From Acinetobacter rathckeae (GTDB lineage Bacteria > Pseudomonadota > Gammaproteobacteria > Pseudomonadales > Moraxellaceae): a stretch of DNA of 64,000 nt. The stretch is from positions 434,001 to 498,000 of the forward strand of contig NZ_VTDO01000001.1 in NCBI RefSeq assembly GCF_015627125.1, in the 5' to 3' direction. How positions within the stretch are numbered: the first letter of the stretch is position 1; each line of letters begins with the position of its first letter. This document shows positions 25,779 to 34,932 of this stretch, one piece after another. The translations under genes were made by a program, and so were the position numbers. The notes beneath the pieces were generated by a model. The model was not told where the DNA came from. It saw only the letters and a program-made list of their open reading frames with translations, and did not search any database.

Positions 25779-25967
25779 ATGATGAAATGCCCGATCTGTG
25801 GAAGTGCCTCACATATAAGAACAAGTCGGTATATCACAAAAATGACAAAAGAAGCGTATTACCAGTGTCGAAATACAAATTGCTCAGCGACATTTAAAAC
25901 AAATGAATCTGTAGTTCAAATACTGCAACAGCCAAGGAGTGCTTATGAACATCATAGAAGCACGTAA
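25779..25967 (+). CDS. Ogr/Delta-type zinc-finger protein
   Basis: About 62 residues. CPICGSASHIRTSRYITK then YYQCRNTNCSATFKTNES has four cysteines and the RTSR and YQC-N-C-TF signature of Ogr/Delta proteins, which activate late genes in P2/P4-type phages. Finding one in a Q-controlled late operon is unusual. Two adjacent ATGs (25779, 25782) are possible starts. Confidence 0.85.
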   Translation: MMKCPICGSASHIRTSRYITKMTKEAYYQCRNTNCSATFKTNESVVQILQQPRSAYEHHRST

Positions 25968-26118
25968 GCACTTAAAAAAATACCAAGCAGAACTCAACAA
26001 ATACCAAAGCTTATCTCGTGAATTAATGAGCTATGACGATTTAATTCATACAGACAAGAAGATTACTTATTTCAAGAAGTGTATAGCGAACATTAGAGAA
26101 CAGCTTGATGCGAAGTAA
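25945..26118 (+). CDS. Small hypothetical phage protein
   Basis: 57 residues (MNIIEARKHLKKYQAELNKY...). The ATG has a strong AAGGAG ribosome site and overlaps the zinc-finger gene by 23 bp. Helical and basic, probably coiled coil. It overlaps the next start by 11 bp, so it is part of a coupled run. Function unknown. Confidence 0.65.
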   Translation: MNIIEARKHLKKYQAELNKYQSLSRELMSYDDLIHTDKKITYFKKCIANIREQLDAK

Positions 26119-26383
26119 CAAACGTTTAAACGCGGTTAGATCATTGCCTTGTGTGAAGTGTGGTAGTCCTTACTCTCAAGCAGCACATAGCAATTTTACC
26201 GAGCATGGGAAAGGTCGAGGTATTAAGGCCAGTGATGAATACACAATACCACTTTGCCATAAGTGCCATTACGAGTTTGACACGTACTCAAGTATGAAAC
26301 GCGATGAGTCGAAGTTGTGGTTTGAACAGATGCTGGTTAAGACGAATCGGATGTTAGCAATGGATCAGACGGAGATATTCTAG
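26108..26383 (+). CDS. HNH/Ref-like nuclease-type zinc protein
   Basis: 91 residues. LPCVKCGSPYSQAAHSNF, HGKGRGIKASDEYTIPLC and HKCHYEFD have the cysteine pairs and histidines of the Ref-type HNH family (phage P1 Ref is a RecA-dependent nuclease). It may act in recombination or DNA end processing. ATG 26108 is preferred over a TTG just upstream. Confidence 0.75.
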   Translation: MRSNKRLNAVRSLPCVKCGSPYSQAAHSNFTEHGKGRGIKASDEYTIPLCHKCHYEFDTYSSMKRDESKLWFEQMLVKTNRMLAMDQTEIF

Positions 26384-26429
26384 TCCGAAATTTGTAGTTT
26401 TATGGGTAACTAAACGTGGGGAAATGACG

Positions 26430-26954
26430 ATGGATTTAAAACAAACATTCGTCATTAAATCCTTTGCCGATGTAATGCGAGTGCATTCATTCTTGGGTCA
26501 ACATCACAGCGATGCAGTAGGTGATAATAAGCCGTTGGTTGTGAAGGTGGATCAGAAAGAAGAAACACGCACAAAAGCTCAAAATCGGCTAATCCATATG
26601 TGGTTTGGTGAGATAGCTAAACATACAGGTGATACGCCAGAGCAAATGAAGTTCTTAATGAAAAAGAAATTCTTTGCGTCAATCATAGTTCGAGATAATG
26701 AAGAATCAAAAGAGCAATACGATTCAGTCATTCAGTTTAAAAAAGTGATTGAGCAAATGAGTGAGAAAGAGCAGAACCACTACTGGGTGCAATACAACAA
26801 TCTTGTAAAAATGTTTGTTAAAGATCATTTAAAGACGCACAAGGCAACAACTAAGCAGTTGTCAGAGTTTTGCGACAAAATTCACGACTTTGCATCGATT
26901 ACTTTAGGGCTATATTTAACGTGTCCTGATGATTTGAAGTGGGTAATAAATTAA
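26430..26954 (+). CDS. NinB/YbcN-like recombination protein
   Basis: 174 residues. The core RTKAQNRLIHMWFGEIAKHTG and PEQMKFLMKKKFF resemble the lambda NinB (YbcN) group, which binds single-stranded DNA and helps in recombination. Its place between the Ref-like gene and terminase matches the nin region of lambdoid phages. GGGGA fits the second ATG (26430) better than 26424. Confidence 0.6.
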   Translation: MDLKQTFVIKSFADVMRVHSFLGQHHSDAVGDNKPLVVKVDQKEETRTKAQNRLIHMWFGEIAKHTGDTPEQMKFLMKKKFFASIIVRDNEESKEQYDSVIQFKKVIEQMSEKEQNHYWVQYNNLVKMFVKDHLKTHKATTKQLSEFCDKIHDFASITLGLYLTCPDDLKWVIN

Positions 26955-26963
26955 GGAATAAAA

Positions 26964-27563
26964 ATGACAGACGCAACACAAGGCGCTGAACAACTTAAAA
27001 ATGAGCGTCATGAGTTGTTCTGCCAAGAGTATTTAAAAGACCTAAATATTTCACAAGCTGCCGTTCGTGCAGGGTTTAGTGAGCGTTCAGCCAAGCAACA
27101 TGGTTTCGATGTTTATAACCGCGAAGAAGTTCAGGAACGTATCCAATATTTAAATGGTCATCGGTTAGATCGAGTTCAAGTGGACGCTGATTATGTGCTT
27201 AGACGTTTGGTTGAAATAGACCAGATGGATGCATTAGATATCATGGATGATGTTGGTAATTTATTACCTTTGAGCGAATGGCCAAAGATATGGCGACAGT
27301 ATATTTCAAACTTTGAAAGCCTTGAGTTATCTGATGGTGATGGTGCTGTCAAGAAAATCAAATGGCCCGATAAAGTTAAAAACCTTGAGTTGCTTGGTAA
27401 GCATGTTTCTGTTGGGGCGTTTAAAGAGCGTCTTGAGCACACTGGTAAAGATGGTGGGCCTATAGAGCACTCTGTAGAAGCTAAACCAAAACTTACACCT
27501 GAAGAACTCTCAAAACTTACAGCACAAGAGTTATCTCGATTAGCAATTAATGGGGGGATTTAA
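26964..27563 (+). CDS. Terminase small subunit
   Basis: 199 residues. HELFCQEYLKDLNISQAAVRAGFSERSAKQHGF is the helix-turn-helix start of Terminase_2-type small subunits. RLDRVQVDADYVLRRLVEIDQMD is the oligomerisation part. It recognises the packaging site and stimulates the large subunit, whose ATG overlaps its stop by one base. Confidence 0.9.
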   Translation: MTDATQGAEQLKNERHELFCQEYLKDLNISQAAVRAGFSERSAKQHGFDVYNREEVQERIQYLNGHRLDRVQVDADYVLRRLVEIDQMDALDIMDDVGNLLPLSEWPKIWRQYISNFESLELSDGDGAVKKIKWPDKVKNLELLGKHVSVGAFKERLEHTGKDGGPIEHSVEAKPKLTPEELSKLTAQELSRLAINGGI

Positions 27564-29218
27564 TGTATACACTTGAAGAAATTACACCTCTCTTAAAAGA
27601 CTGGACAGTCAATACAAGACTTCCTGAAGTTGTTGCTGAAATGACTAGACGGTACTACTACAAAGCAGTCACTGAGCAATCAGAAGAATCCAAGAAAGCA
27701 GAAATCGAGAAATGCAGAAAAGATCCTGTTCATTGGTTTAACCATTGGATATGGACTTATGATCCTCGTGGTATGGCTTATGGGTTGCCAGCTAATCTAC
27801 CTTTTGTACTTAGACCCAAGCAAGTTGAATTGGTTGAATGGTTACTTGATCGAGAAAACACACAAACTAGTGGTTTAATTGAAAAATCACGAGATGAAGG
27901 CATGTCTTATGTTGTTTTGGGTTTCTTTTTACACCACTGGCTTTTTGTTGATGGTTTTGCTGCGGGCGTTGGGAGTCGTAAAGAAGACCTGGTTGATAAG
28001 AAAGGTGACCCAAAAACACTATTGCACAAGTTTAGAGATATGTTCTCTAAGATGCCCTCATGGATGAAGCCTAAAGGATTTAGTGAGCGTGACCACGACA
28101 ATTATTTGCGTATTGTGAACCCTGATAATGGGGCAACTATTACAGGTGAGGCAGGTGATAATATTGGCCGTGGTGGCCGTACCTCAATGTACTTACTTGA
28201 TGAATGGGCATTTACAGAGCGTCAAAATGCTGTAGATGCTGCAATATCTCAAAATACAAACGTACACATCAAAGGTTCGACGCCAAATGGTATTGGTGAT
28301 CGATTTTATCAAGATCGTTTTAGTGGTCGTTATCCCATTTTTACAATGCCTTGGCGTGATAATCCTGATAAGAATTGGTCGATTGAATACAAAGGTAAAA
28401 AGATTCATCCATGGTATGAAAAACAATTGGCCACATTGGACGATGTTGTCTTAGCTCAAGAAGTAGATATTAACTATGCAGCCTCTGTTGAAGGTGTATT
28501 AATTCCTGCTGAGTGGGTTCGTTCTGCGATAGATGCACATAAGACGCTAAATATCGAACCGACTGGCGACAAGATTGGCGGGCTTGATGTTGCAGATGAA
28601 GGTAAGGATAAAAACTCATTTGCTGGTCGTCATGGCATCTTACTTAAACGCTTGGATACATGGTCAGGTAAGGGTGATGATATTTTTGGTACCACACAAA
28701 AAGCCATGGATATTTGTATCGATGATGCCTACTCAACATTGTTCTACGATGCTGATGGTCTAGGTGCGGGGTGCCGTGGTGATGCTCGCGTGATTAATGA
28801 GAAAAACCGAGAGATTGGAAGACCAGAAATTACAGTTGAGTCATTTCGTGGTTCTGCTTCAGTACATGATCCTGATGGTGAAATGGTTGAGAAACGCCTA
28901 AATAAAGACTTCTTTGCAAACCTTAAAGCACAGTCTTGGTGGTCTTTACGACTACGCTTCCAAAATACACATCGTGCTTTAAATGGTCGTGACTATGATG
29001 CAGACAATCTTATTTCAATTTCTAGTGATGATCTTGATAAGAATGAGATAACACAGCTCATCATGGAATTATCACAACCGACATACAGTAAAAATGGTGT
29101 GGGAAAAATACTTGTAGATAAACAGCCTGATGGCTCGAAATCACCTAACCGAGCTGATGCTGTAATGATCTGCTATAACCTGCAACTCTCAAACATTGAT
29201 GTTTGGAGTAAGCTTTAA
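27563..29218 (+). CDS. Terminase large subunit
   Basis: 551 residues, the DNA-packaging motor and nuclease. A Walker A-like KSRDEGMS is at 108-115 and Walker B MYLLDEWAF at 209-217. The C-terminal RNase H-like nuclease shows GGLDVADEGKDKNS, LFYDADGLGAGC and SPNRADAVMI, with spaced acidic residues. It acts at the portal during head filling. Confidence 0.93.
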   Translation: MYTLEEITPLLKDWTVNTRLPEVVAEMTRRYYYKAVTEQSEESKKAEIEKCRKDPVHWFNHWIWTYDPRGMAYGLPANLPFVLRPKQVELVEWLLDRENTQTSGLIEKSRDEGMSYVVLGFFLHHWLFVDGFAAGVGSRKEDLVDKKGDPKTLLHKFRDMFSKMPSWMKPKGFSERDHDNYLRIVNPDNGATITGEAGDNIGRGGRTSMYLLDEWAFTERQNAVDAAISQNTNVHIKGSTPNGIGDRFYQDRFSGRYPIFTMPWRDNPDKNWSIEYKGKKIHPWYEKQLATLDDVVLAQEVDINYAASVEGVLIPAEWVRSAIDAHKTLNIEPTGDKIGGLDVADEGKDKNSFAGRHGILLKRLDTWSGKGDDIFGTTQKAMDICIDDAYSTLFYDADGLGAGCRGDARVINEKNREIGRPEITVESFRGSASVHDPDGEMVEKRLNKDFFANLKAQSWWSLRLRFQNTHRALNGRDYDADNLISISSDDLDKNEITQLIMELSQPTYSKNGVGKILVDKQPDGSKSPNRADAVMICYNLQLSNIDVWSKL

Positions 29219-29230
29219 TTCGAGTCTTAT

Positions 29231-30661
29231 ATGAATATCTTAAAACGTACTGCTGATAGTTTTCAGAACTTTGCGGCTCGAGTTGGTTTGGGCGCAGGAA
29301 ATCAACATGATGAATCAACCTATGGCTTTAATTTTCTAAGTCGTAACCGCCTAAAACTTGAGGCTATGTATCGGTCTAGCTGGGTAGTTGGCCAAGCAAT
29401 TGATGTTGTTGCTGACGATATGACGCGCGAAGGTATCAATATTCGTGGTTTAGATGATCCAGGTGAAGTTGAAATTATTAATGACACGATGGACCAGCTT
29501 GAGATTTGGGACCGTTTAAATGAAACCATTAAATGGGGTCGTTTATACGGTGGTGCACTAGCTGTCATGTTGATTGATGGTCAAGATGCTTCAACACCTT
29601 TAAATCCTAAGACCGTCGGAAAAGATCAATTTAAAGGACTTCTTGTTCTTGATCGGTGGATGGCACAACCCACACTACAAGATTTAGTTACTGAGCATGG
29701 GCCACATTATGGGAAGCCAAAGTACTACGATGTGTTTTCTGACTCAGTTGGTTTGTGCAACGAGCGGGTTCATTACTCACGTGTGATTCGTATTGATGGT
29801 GTGAAACTCCCATACTGGCAGTCAATTGCTGAGAATCTATGGGGACAGTCTGTTATTGAGCGTCTAGAGGATCGTTTAACGATTTTTGATAGTGCGACAC
29901 TCGGTGCAGGTCAACTTGTCTATAAAGCGCATTTACGCACATACAAGGTTGAAGGCCTTAGAAGCATTATTGCAACAGGTGGTCGAGCTTTTGAGGGTCT
30001 AGTTAAGCAGATTCAACAAATCCGTATGTGGCAGTCTAATGAGGGCTTAACCCTCATGGATTCCAAGGATGAGTTTGCAACACATCAATATAGCTTTGCT
30101 GGCTTAGATAATATTTTGATGCAGTTTGGACAACAGCTTTCGGGCGCTTTAGGCATTCCGTTGGTGAAGTTGTTTGGACAAGCACCTGCTGGGCTTAACT
30201 CAACTGGCGAGAGTGACCTGTCGAACTACTATGATGGGATTAATCAGTCACAAGAGGGTCGACTTAGAACACCGCTTAATACGCTGTTACAGGTGATTTC
30301 TATGTCTACGCTTGGTAAGCCTCTACCAAGTTCATTTAAGTTTGATTTTGCCTCACTTTGGCAGATTGATGATGAAACAAAAGCAAGTGTGGCAGATAAA
30401 GTATCTACTGCTGTGGCTCGGACGGTAGAGGATGGCTTAATCTCTCGCAAAACCGCATTGAAAGAGTTACGTCAGTCATCAGAAATAACCGGTATCTTCT
30501 CCCACATCACAGATGAAGAAATTGATCAAGCCGATGATGATCCACCGCCTCCAAGTGAGATGACAAATGAAAAACCAACTGACGCGGATCAATCCCCATC
30601 GAGCGAGGAAGGTGGAGATACGGTACAGCCAACAGCTTCGAAAGATAGCGTTTTACATTGA
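29231..30661 (+). CDS. Portal protein (DUF1073 type)
   Basis: 476 residues. YRSSWVVGQAIDVVADDMTREG and IKWGRLYGGALAVMLIDG near the N terminus, and KLFGQAPAGLNSTGE in the middle, identify the DUF1073 portal family. It forms the ring through which DNA enters the head. Databases sometimes label this family anti-CBASS Acb1-like. No Acb1 phosphodiesterase motif was recognised here, so it is read as a plain portal. The C-terminal tail is acidic and proline-rich. The next gene starts inside it. Confidence 0.88.
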   Translation: MNILKRTADSFQNFAARVGLGAGNQHDESTYGFNFLSRNRLKLEAMYRSSWVVGQAIDVVADDMTREGINIRGLDDPGEVEIINDTMDQLEIWDRLNETIKWGRLYGGALAVMLIDGQDASTPLNPKTVGKDQFKGLLVLDRWMAQPTLQDLVTEHGPHYGKPKYYDVFSDSVGLCNERVHYSRVIRIDGVKLPYWQSIAENLWGQSVIERLEDRLTIFDSATLGAGQLVYKAHLRTYKVEGLRSIIATGGRAFEGLVKQIQQIRMWQSNEGLTLMDSKDEFATHQYSFAGLDNILMQFGQQLSGALGIPLVKLFGQAPAGLNSTGESDLSNYYDGINQSQEGRLRTPLNTLLQVISMSTLGKPLPSSFKFDFASLWQIDDETKASVADKVSTAVARTVEDGLISRKTALKELRQSSEITGIFSHITDEEIDQADDDPPPPSEMTNEKPTDADQSPSSEEGGDTVQPTASKDSVLH

Positions 30662-31301
30662 TACAATTGTTAAGGGGTTTGACTTAAACAACCCCAATAA
30701 CTACCCAATTATTGCCAATGCATTAAATCAGTATGCTTCAACACTGCATGAGTGGGCTGTGAATACCGCAGGTCGCATCATGATGGATGTTGCTTTGCGT
30801 GATGAGAAAACATGGCTAATTTATGCAAAGGATATTTCAAAAGGTGTTCAGTATGAAATACGGAACACACCGATTGGGGCAACGTATCAACAGCTACTTG
30901 ATGAACAAGTTAATCTTATTAAGTCCTTGCCTTTAGAATCAGCTCAGCGTGTTCAAAATCTCGCAACCAAAGCTGTTATTGGTGGTGGGCGAACCAAAGA
31001 AATTGTGAACATGATCATGGAGACGGGTCATGTTGCAAAGTCTAGAGCAAATACTATTGCACGAACTGAGATAAGTAGGGCACAAACAAGTTTTACACAA
31101 GCACGTGCCGAACATTTAGGTTCAGAAGGCTATATTTGGCGTACAAGTAAAGATTCTGATGTTCGTCACAGTCACCAGGAAATGGATGGAAAATTTGTGC
31201 GATGGGATAGTCCACCAACGTTAGACAACATGACGGGTCATGCAGGGTGCTTACCCAATTGTCGGTGCTATGCCGAGCCTGTTATTCCCGAAGATTACTA
31301 G
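30567..31301 (+). CDS. Head morphogenesis protein (SPP1 gp7/Mu gpF-like)
   Basis: 244 residues. The C-terminal block is the signature of this minor head-protein family: ARTEISRAQTSFTQARAEH, then VRHSHQEMDGKFVRWDSPP and HAGCLPNCRCYAEP. It overlaps the portal gene by 95 bp in another frame, starting at an ATG with GAGATG ahead. Confidence 0.88.
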   Translation: MKNQLTRINPHRARKVEIRYSQQLRKIAFYIDTIVKGFDLNNPNNYPIIANALNQYASTLHEWAVNTAGRIMMDVALRDEKTWLIYAKDISKGVQYEIRNTPIGATYQQLLDEQVNLIKSLPLESAQRVQNLATKAVIGGGRTKEIVNMIMETGHVAKSRANTIARTEISRAQTSFTQARAEHLGSEGYIWRTSKDSDVRHSHQEMDGKFVRWDSPPTLDNMTGHAGCLPNCRCYAEPVIPEDY

Positions 31302-31321
31302 AGCCGAAAGGCTCTTTTTTA
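31300..31321 (+). terminator. Intra-operon terminator (GAAA tetraloop)
   Basis: AGAGCC-GAAA-GGCTCT followed by TTTTTT, overlapping the head-morphogenesis stop and 24 bp before the next start codon. Confidence 0.8.
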
Positions 31322-31344
31322 TTGCCTAAATTTAGGTGAAATAC

Positions 31345-32691
31345 ATGTTTAAAAAGAAAACGAAAGACAGTCGAACGTTAGATCGATCAAACCTTTATAC
31401 CACTGGCAAGATTGGACGTACACGCGAAACCACGCCTGAGGGTTATTTGCTTTGCCGTGATGTTGCTGTCGCACGAATTGGCGTTCTTCAGTATGGCAAG
31501 GGTGAAGTTCCTGTTACTGCTGACAATACAGGTTTGATCCTGATTGAGCGTGGTGAGGATGAGTTATTCGATCCAAAAACGATTTCAAGTTTTGAAGGAA
31601 AGTCAGTTACAGACGACCATCCTGATGAATGGGTAAGTCCTGAAAATTGGAAAGAACTCACAGTGGGTACAACACAAAATGTTCATCGTGGTGAAGGCCC
31701 TGATGATGAGTTTTTGCTTGCCGATCTACTTATTACAGATAAAGAAACCATCGATAAAGTTATGGATGGGAAAGTTGAAATTTCTCTTGGCTACGATGCT
31801 GACTATCAAGAAGTTAGTGTAGGTAAAGGGGTTCAAAGCAACATTTTAGGTAATCACGTTGCATTAGTTGATAAAGGGCGTTGTGGTTCACGATGCCGCA
31901 TAGGAGATAGTTTTATGGCGACAAAGCCTAATAAAAAACGAGTAAGTATTGGTGATCGAATTCGTAGCCTTGTTTTTACACGTGATGCTGATGAAGCAGA
32001 AAAAATCGCTAAACAAGTTGAAGATGAAGAAAACCGAGATCCAGAACAGGATCGACAAACTTCAGATGAAGAACCTGAAAAAACTTCTGATGAAGAGGAA
32101 GAAGGCAAAACCAAAACAGGTGATGCAGCTTTTCAAAAAGAAATGCGTCAATTCATGAAAACAATGGATTCTCGTATGCGTTCATTAGAGCAGGGCAAAA
32201 CCAAAGATGAAGAACCTGAAAAAACTTCTGATGAAGATGATGACCCAAAAAAAACTAAAGATGGTGAAGATCTAACGGAACCAGGCGTAGGTAAAGAGCT
32301 TTCTGATGAAGGTGTTCGTACATACACAGGTGACTCTCTTACAGAAGTATTGTCTCGTGCAGAAATCCTTTCACCGGGCTTTCGTACCCCAACATTTGAC
32401 AGTGCAAACAATGGCAAGGCTGTATTAAATACAAAGCGTCAAGTACTAAAACAGGCAGTTAAAACACAAGATGCATTAAGTGCAATCACACCATTTACAG
32501 GCGGTAGTACTGATTTTGACAAATTACCAAGTCACACCATTGATGCTGCTTTTATCGGTGCATCAGAACTCATTAAATTAAAAAATAATGAAAAAGGTAT
32601 TCGCTCAGGCATTTCAACCAAAGACTTTGGTCGTCAGCCGATGAGCATTGCCGATATCAATGCAAAAAACCGCGAATTTTGGAATAAATAA
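31345..32691 (+). CDS. DUF2213 prohead protease with C-terminal scaffold
   Basis: 448 residues. The N-terminal 190 (GYLLCRDVAVARIGVLQYG, VTDDHPDEWVSP, GKVEISLGYDADYQEV) are the DUF2213 phage protease-like domain. The remainder is an acidic, highly charged scaffold-like region with repeated DEEPEKTSDE blocks. It ends in PMSIADINAKNREFWNK. The ATG at 31345 is preferred because AGGTG lies 8 bp ahead; an in-frame GTG lies at 31336. An in-frame start with its own ribosome site lies at 31915. Confidence 0.85.
   Translation: MFKKKTKDSRTLDRSNLYTTGKIGRTRETTPEGYLLCRDVAVARIGVLQYGKGEVPVTADNTGLILIERGEDELFDPKTISSFEGKSVTDDHPDEWVSPENWKELTVGTTQNVHRGEGPDDEFLLADLLITDKETIDKVMDGKVEISLGYDADYQEVSVGKGVQSNILGNHVALVDKGRCGSRCRIGDSFMATKPNKKRVSIGDRIRSLVFTRDADEAEKIAKQVEDEENRDPEQDRQTSDEEPEKTSDEEEEGKTKTGDAAFQKEMRQFMKTMDSRMRSLEQGKTKDEEPEKTSDEDDDPKKTKDGEDLTEPGVGKELSDEGVRTYTGDSLTEVLSRAEILSPGFRTPTFDSANNGKAVLNTKRQVLKQAVKTQDALSAITPFTGGSTDFDKLPSHTIDAAFIGASELIKLKNNEKGIRSGISTKDFGRQPMSIADINAKNREFWNK
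31915..32691 (+). CDS. Nested in-frame scaffold protein (predicted)
   Basis: A second start, ATG at 31915 (MATKPNKKRVSIGDRIRS), is preceded by AGGAG with 8-base spacing. It would give a 258-residue protein equal to the scaffold part of the DUF2213 protein. This copies lambda gene C, inside which Nu3 scaffold starts in frame. The separate product is predicted from the ribosome site only. Confidence 0.6.
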   Translation: MATKPNKKRVSIGDRIRSLVFTRDADEAEKIAKQVEDEENRDPEQDRQTSDEEPEKTSDEEEEGKTKTGDAAFQKEMRQFMKTMDSRMRSLEQGKTKDEEPEKTSDEDDDPKKTKDGEDLTEPGVGKELSDEGVRTYTGDSLTEVLSRAEILSPGFRTPTFDSANNGKAVLNTKRQVLKQAVKTQDALSAITPFTGGSTDFDKLPSHTIDAAFIGASELIKLKNNEKGIRSGISTKDFGRQPMSIADINAKNREFWNK

Positions 32692-32702
32692 GGACTTATA
32701 AT

Positions 32703-33179
32703 ATGGGCAATTCATTTTTATATCGTATGCCTTCAGGCATTCCAGGTGATGTTTCTCGTAAATCACAATCAACCATTGAAGCACATCGTATTGGTGCACA
32801 ATTTGCCTCATGTGGCCTATTTGGCATTGTAGATGCAAACGGAAGCTTCGTTCCCCCAACAGCAGACACAACCAAGCCATACGGTATATTGGTTCGTGCC
32901 TACCCATTCCAAGGGCAATCAGTTGCACTAGGATCTTCTGCCCCGTCAGCGAATACTATTAATGATGTGCTTGTTCGTGGCTACATGACAGTAATGAACA
33001 ATGTGGGCACTGCCAAAAAAGGTGGCCAAGTCTATGTTCGTGTAGCGAATGCAACAGATACTAAGCCATTGGGTGGTATTGAAGCCGTTGCTACAGACAA
33101 AGAAACCATTGCTGTCGATGCTCACTTTATGTGTGATGCCGATGCAAGTGGCAACGTAGAAATCGCTTACAACATTTAA
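32703..33179 (+). CDS. Head decoration/structural cement protein
   Basis: 158 residues. GNSFLYRMPSGIPGDVSR at the start and DVLVRGYMTVMNNVG, KKGGQVYVRV in the middle fit the Gp24/DUF2190-like cement proteins that stabilise capsids. It lies directly between scaffold and major capsid genes. Confidence 0.75.
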   Translation: MGNSFLYRMPSGIPGDVSRKSQSTIEAHRIGAQFASCGLFGIVDANGSFVPPTADTTKPYGILVRAYPFQGQSVALGSSAPSANTINDVLVRGYMTVMNNVGTAKKGGQVYVRVANATDTKPLGGIEAVATDKETIAVDAHFMCDADASGNVEIAYNI

Positions 33180-33196
33180 AAACATCAAATATGCAC

Positions 33197-33217
33197 AGCA
33201 CCGAAAGGTGCTTTTTT
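33197..33217 (+). terminator. Intra-operon terminator before the capsid gene
   Basis: AGCACC-GAAA-GGTGCT then TTTTT, 21 bp upstream of the capsid start. Confidence 0.8.
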
Positions 33218-33237
33218 ATGTGCGGAGATAAATAAAT

Positions 33238-34242
33238 ATGGGTTCTTTAATTTTACCTAAAACTCGTGCTCAAACACGTGATGGATTGCAAACATTTGAT
33301 GCGCAGACTATAGATAGTGCAGGTGCTTTTGTTGTTGGCGAACTTGAACGTTTAGATCAAACCATGCATGAGCCATTAGCAACAGTGACATGGTCCCGTG
33401 ATATTGATTTGCGTTCAGATGTTTCTATTGCTGATGAACTCTCATCTTTTACAAACTCAACTTTTGCAGCTGCCGGCGGTGCATCACCAAATGGTAAGTC
33501 GTGGATCGGCAAAGAAACCGATGCCATTCAGGGTTTGGCTTTAGATATTGGGAAAACAGCAAATCCTTTAAGTTTATGGGGTATGCAGTTAGGTTGGACG
33601 CTTCCAGAGCTTGCATCCGCACAACAAGTGGGCCGCCCAATTGATACGCAGAAATATAACGGCATGATGCTGAAATACAATATGGATGTAGATGAGCAAG
33701 TCTACATTGGTGATGGTATTTTGGGTGTTGAAGGTCTTGTCACTAGCTCAAAAGTTGGTGCAACCAATGTGCCAGTTGGTGCATCTGGTAAGGCGGATTG
33801 GAAAAATAAAACCGCTGATGAAATTCTTGCAGATGTCAACTTGATCTTAAACCAATCATGGGTTGCAACAGGTTTTGCAGTTGTTCCTGATAAGCTTTTA
33901 ATTTCACCGACACAATTTAGCTTACTGGTCACTCGTAAAGTATCAGAAGCGGGCAATATTTCAATTCTTGAGTTCTTGAAAACAAATAGCTTATCAAACA
34001 GTGCCAATGGCCGTCCTTTAGATATCCAGCCGTTGAAATGGTTGTCAGGTCGCGGGGTTGGCGGTACAGATCGTATGGTTGCTTACACACAGGATCAAAA
34101 TCGTGTCCGCTTCCCATTGGTGCCATTGCAACGTACGCCACTTGAATATCGCGATTTACGCCAGCTTGTAACTTACTATGGTCGTTTAGGTGTTGTCGAA
34201 TGGGTATATCCTGAAACAGCATTCTATGCAGATGGTATCTAA
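33238..34242 (+). CDS. Major capsid protein (DUF2184)
   Basis: 334 residues. LDQTMHEPLATVTWSRDIDLR, the LSLWGMQLGWTLPELASAQ block and VDEQVYIGDGILGVEGLV match the DUF2184 major capsid family. A C-terminal GRLGVVEWVYPETAFYADG fits the same family. It comes after the decoration gene, as usual. Confidence 0.9.
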   Translation: MGSLILPKTRAQTRDGLQTFDAQTIDSAGAFVVGELERLDQTMHEPLATVTWSRDIDLRSDVSIADELSSFTNSTFAAAGGASPNGKSWIGKETDAIQGLALDIGKTANPLSLWGMQLGWTLPELASAQQVGRPIDTQKYNGMMLKYNMDVDEQVYIGDGILGVEGLVTSSKVGATNVPVGASGKADWKNKTADEILADVNLILNQSWVATGFAVVPDKLLISPTQFSLLVTRKVSEAGNISILEFLKTNSLSNSANGRPLDIQPLKWLSGRGVGGTDRMVAYTQDQNRVRFPLVPLQRTPLEYRDLRQLVTYYGRLGVVEWVYPETAFYADGI

Positions 34243-34252
34243 GGAGTAAGAC

Positions 34253-34543
34253 ATGTCAAAAGTACAGATTCTCTTATCCAAAGATTTGCTGATCCATCTT
34301 TCTGCTGAAGAGTCAGTTGAATTAAAGTCAGGGCTACAAGAGGTCGAGCAAGAAATTGCCGATCATTGGTATGTTAAAGCACACTCCCAGCCAGTCACGT
34401 CAGATGCGGTTAAGGATGATGCTCATAAAAAAGAGGTTGAATCCTTACAAGCTGAGCTAAACACATCAAATTCCGCACTTGCTGCTGCACAAAAAACGAT
34501 TGCCGATCTGCAAAAACAAATCGAAGACACTAAAGCGAAGTAA
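34253..34543 (+). CDS. Small head-region protein with coiled coil
   Basis: 96 residues. The second half (EVESLQAELNTSNSALAAAQ onward) is a regular heptad coiled coil. The first half is a short globular part. It sits between capsid and head-tail adaptor. The role is unknown, perhaps a minor head or fibre component. Confidence 0.55.
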   Translation: MSKVQILLSKDLLIHLSAEESVELKSGLQEVEQEIADHWYVKAHSQPVTSDAVKDDAHKKEVESLQAELNTSNSALAAAQKTIADLQKQIEDTKAK

Positions 34544-34545
34544 TC

Positions 34546-34932
34546 ATGTTAACAGAATCATCTTTTCGTGAATCAATGCCGATGTTTGCAGATGTAAAAG
34601 CTTATCCATTATCACAGTTTAATTTTTACCTAAATTATGGTGTGAAATTGTTGCCTGAGAATCGTTGGGATGATCTGTTAGATGAGGGGTTAACCTTTTT
34701 TATTGCTCACTACCTAACACTATATAAACGTGCAATCAGTGCCTCACAGATTGGTGCTGATGCAGGAAAGGTTGTGGGCAATGAAACTTCCAAGTCTGTT
34801 GATAGTGTTTCTAAGTCAATGGATGTATCAGGTGTAACACTTGATGATGCAGGGCAATGGAATCAAACAACATGGGGCATTCAGTTTCTGCAACTTGCTA
34901 GAATGGTGGGTGCAGGTGGTGTTCAATTATGA
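34546..34932 (+). CDS. Head-tail connector (DUF4054)
   Basis: 128 residues. FRESMPMFADVKAYPLSQFN and LTFFIAHYLTLYKRA are the DUF4054 adaptor pattern, which forms a ring under the portal. The typical WNQTTWGIQFLQLARMVGAG C terminus is present. ATGA overlap with the next gene. Confidence 0.8.
   Translation: MLTESSFRESMPMFADVKAYPLSQFNFYLNYGVKLLPENRWDDLLDEGLTFFIAHYLTLYKRAISASQIGADAGKVVGNETSKSVDSVSKSMDVSGVTLDDAGQWNQTTWGIQFLQLARMVGAGGVQL

Noticed and set aside
29231..30661. Portal read as an anti-CBASS (Acb1) enzyme
   Set aside because: DUF1073 portals are sometimes given that label, but gene order and motifs are those of a portal and no catalytic pair was recognised.
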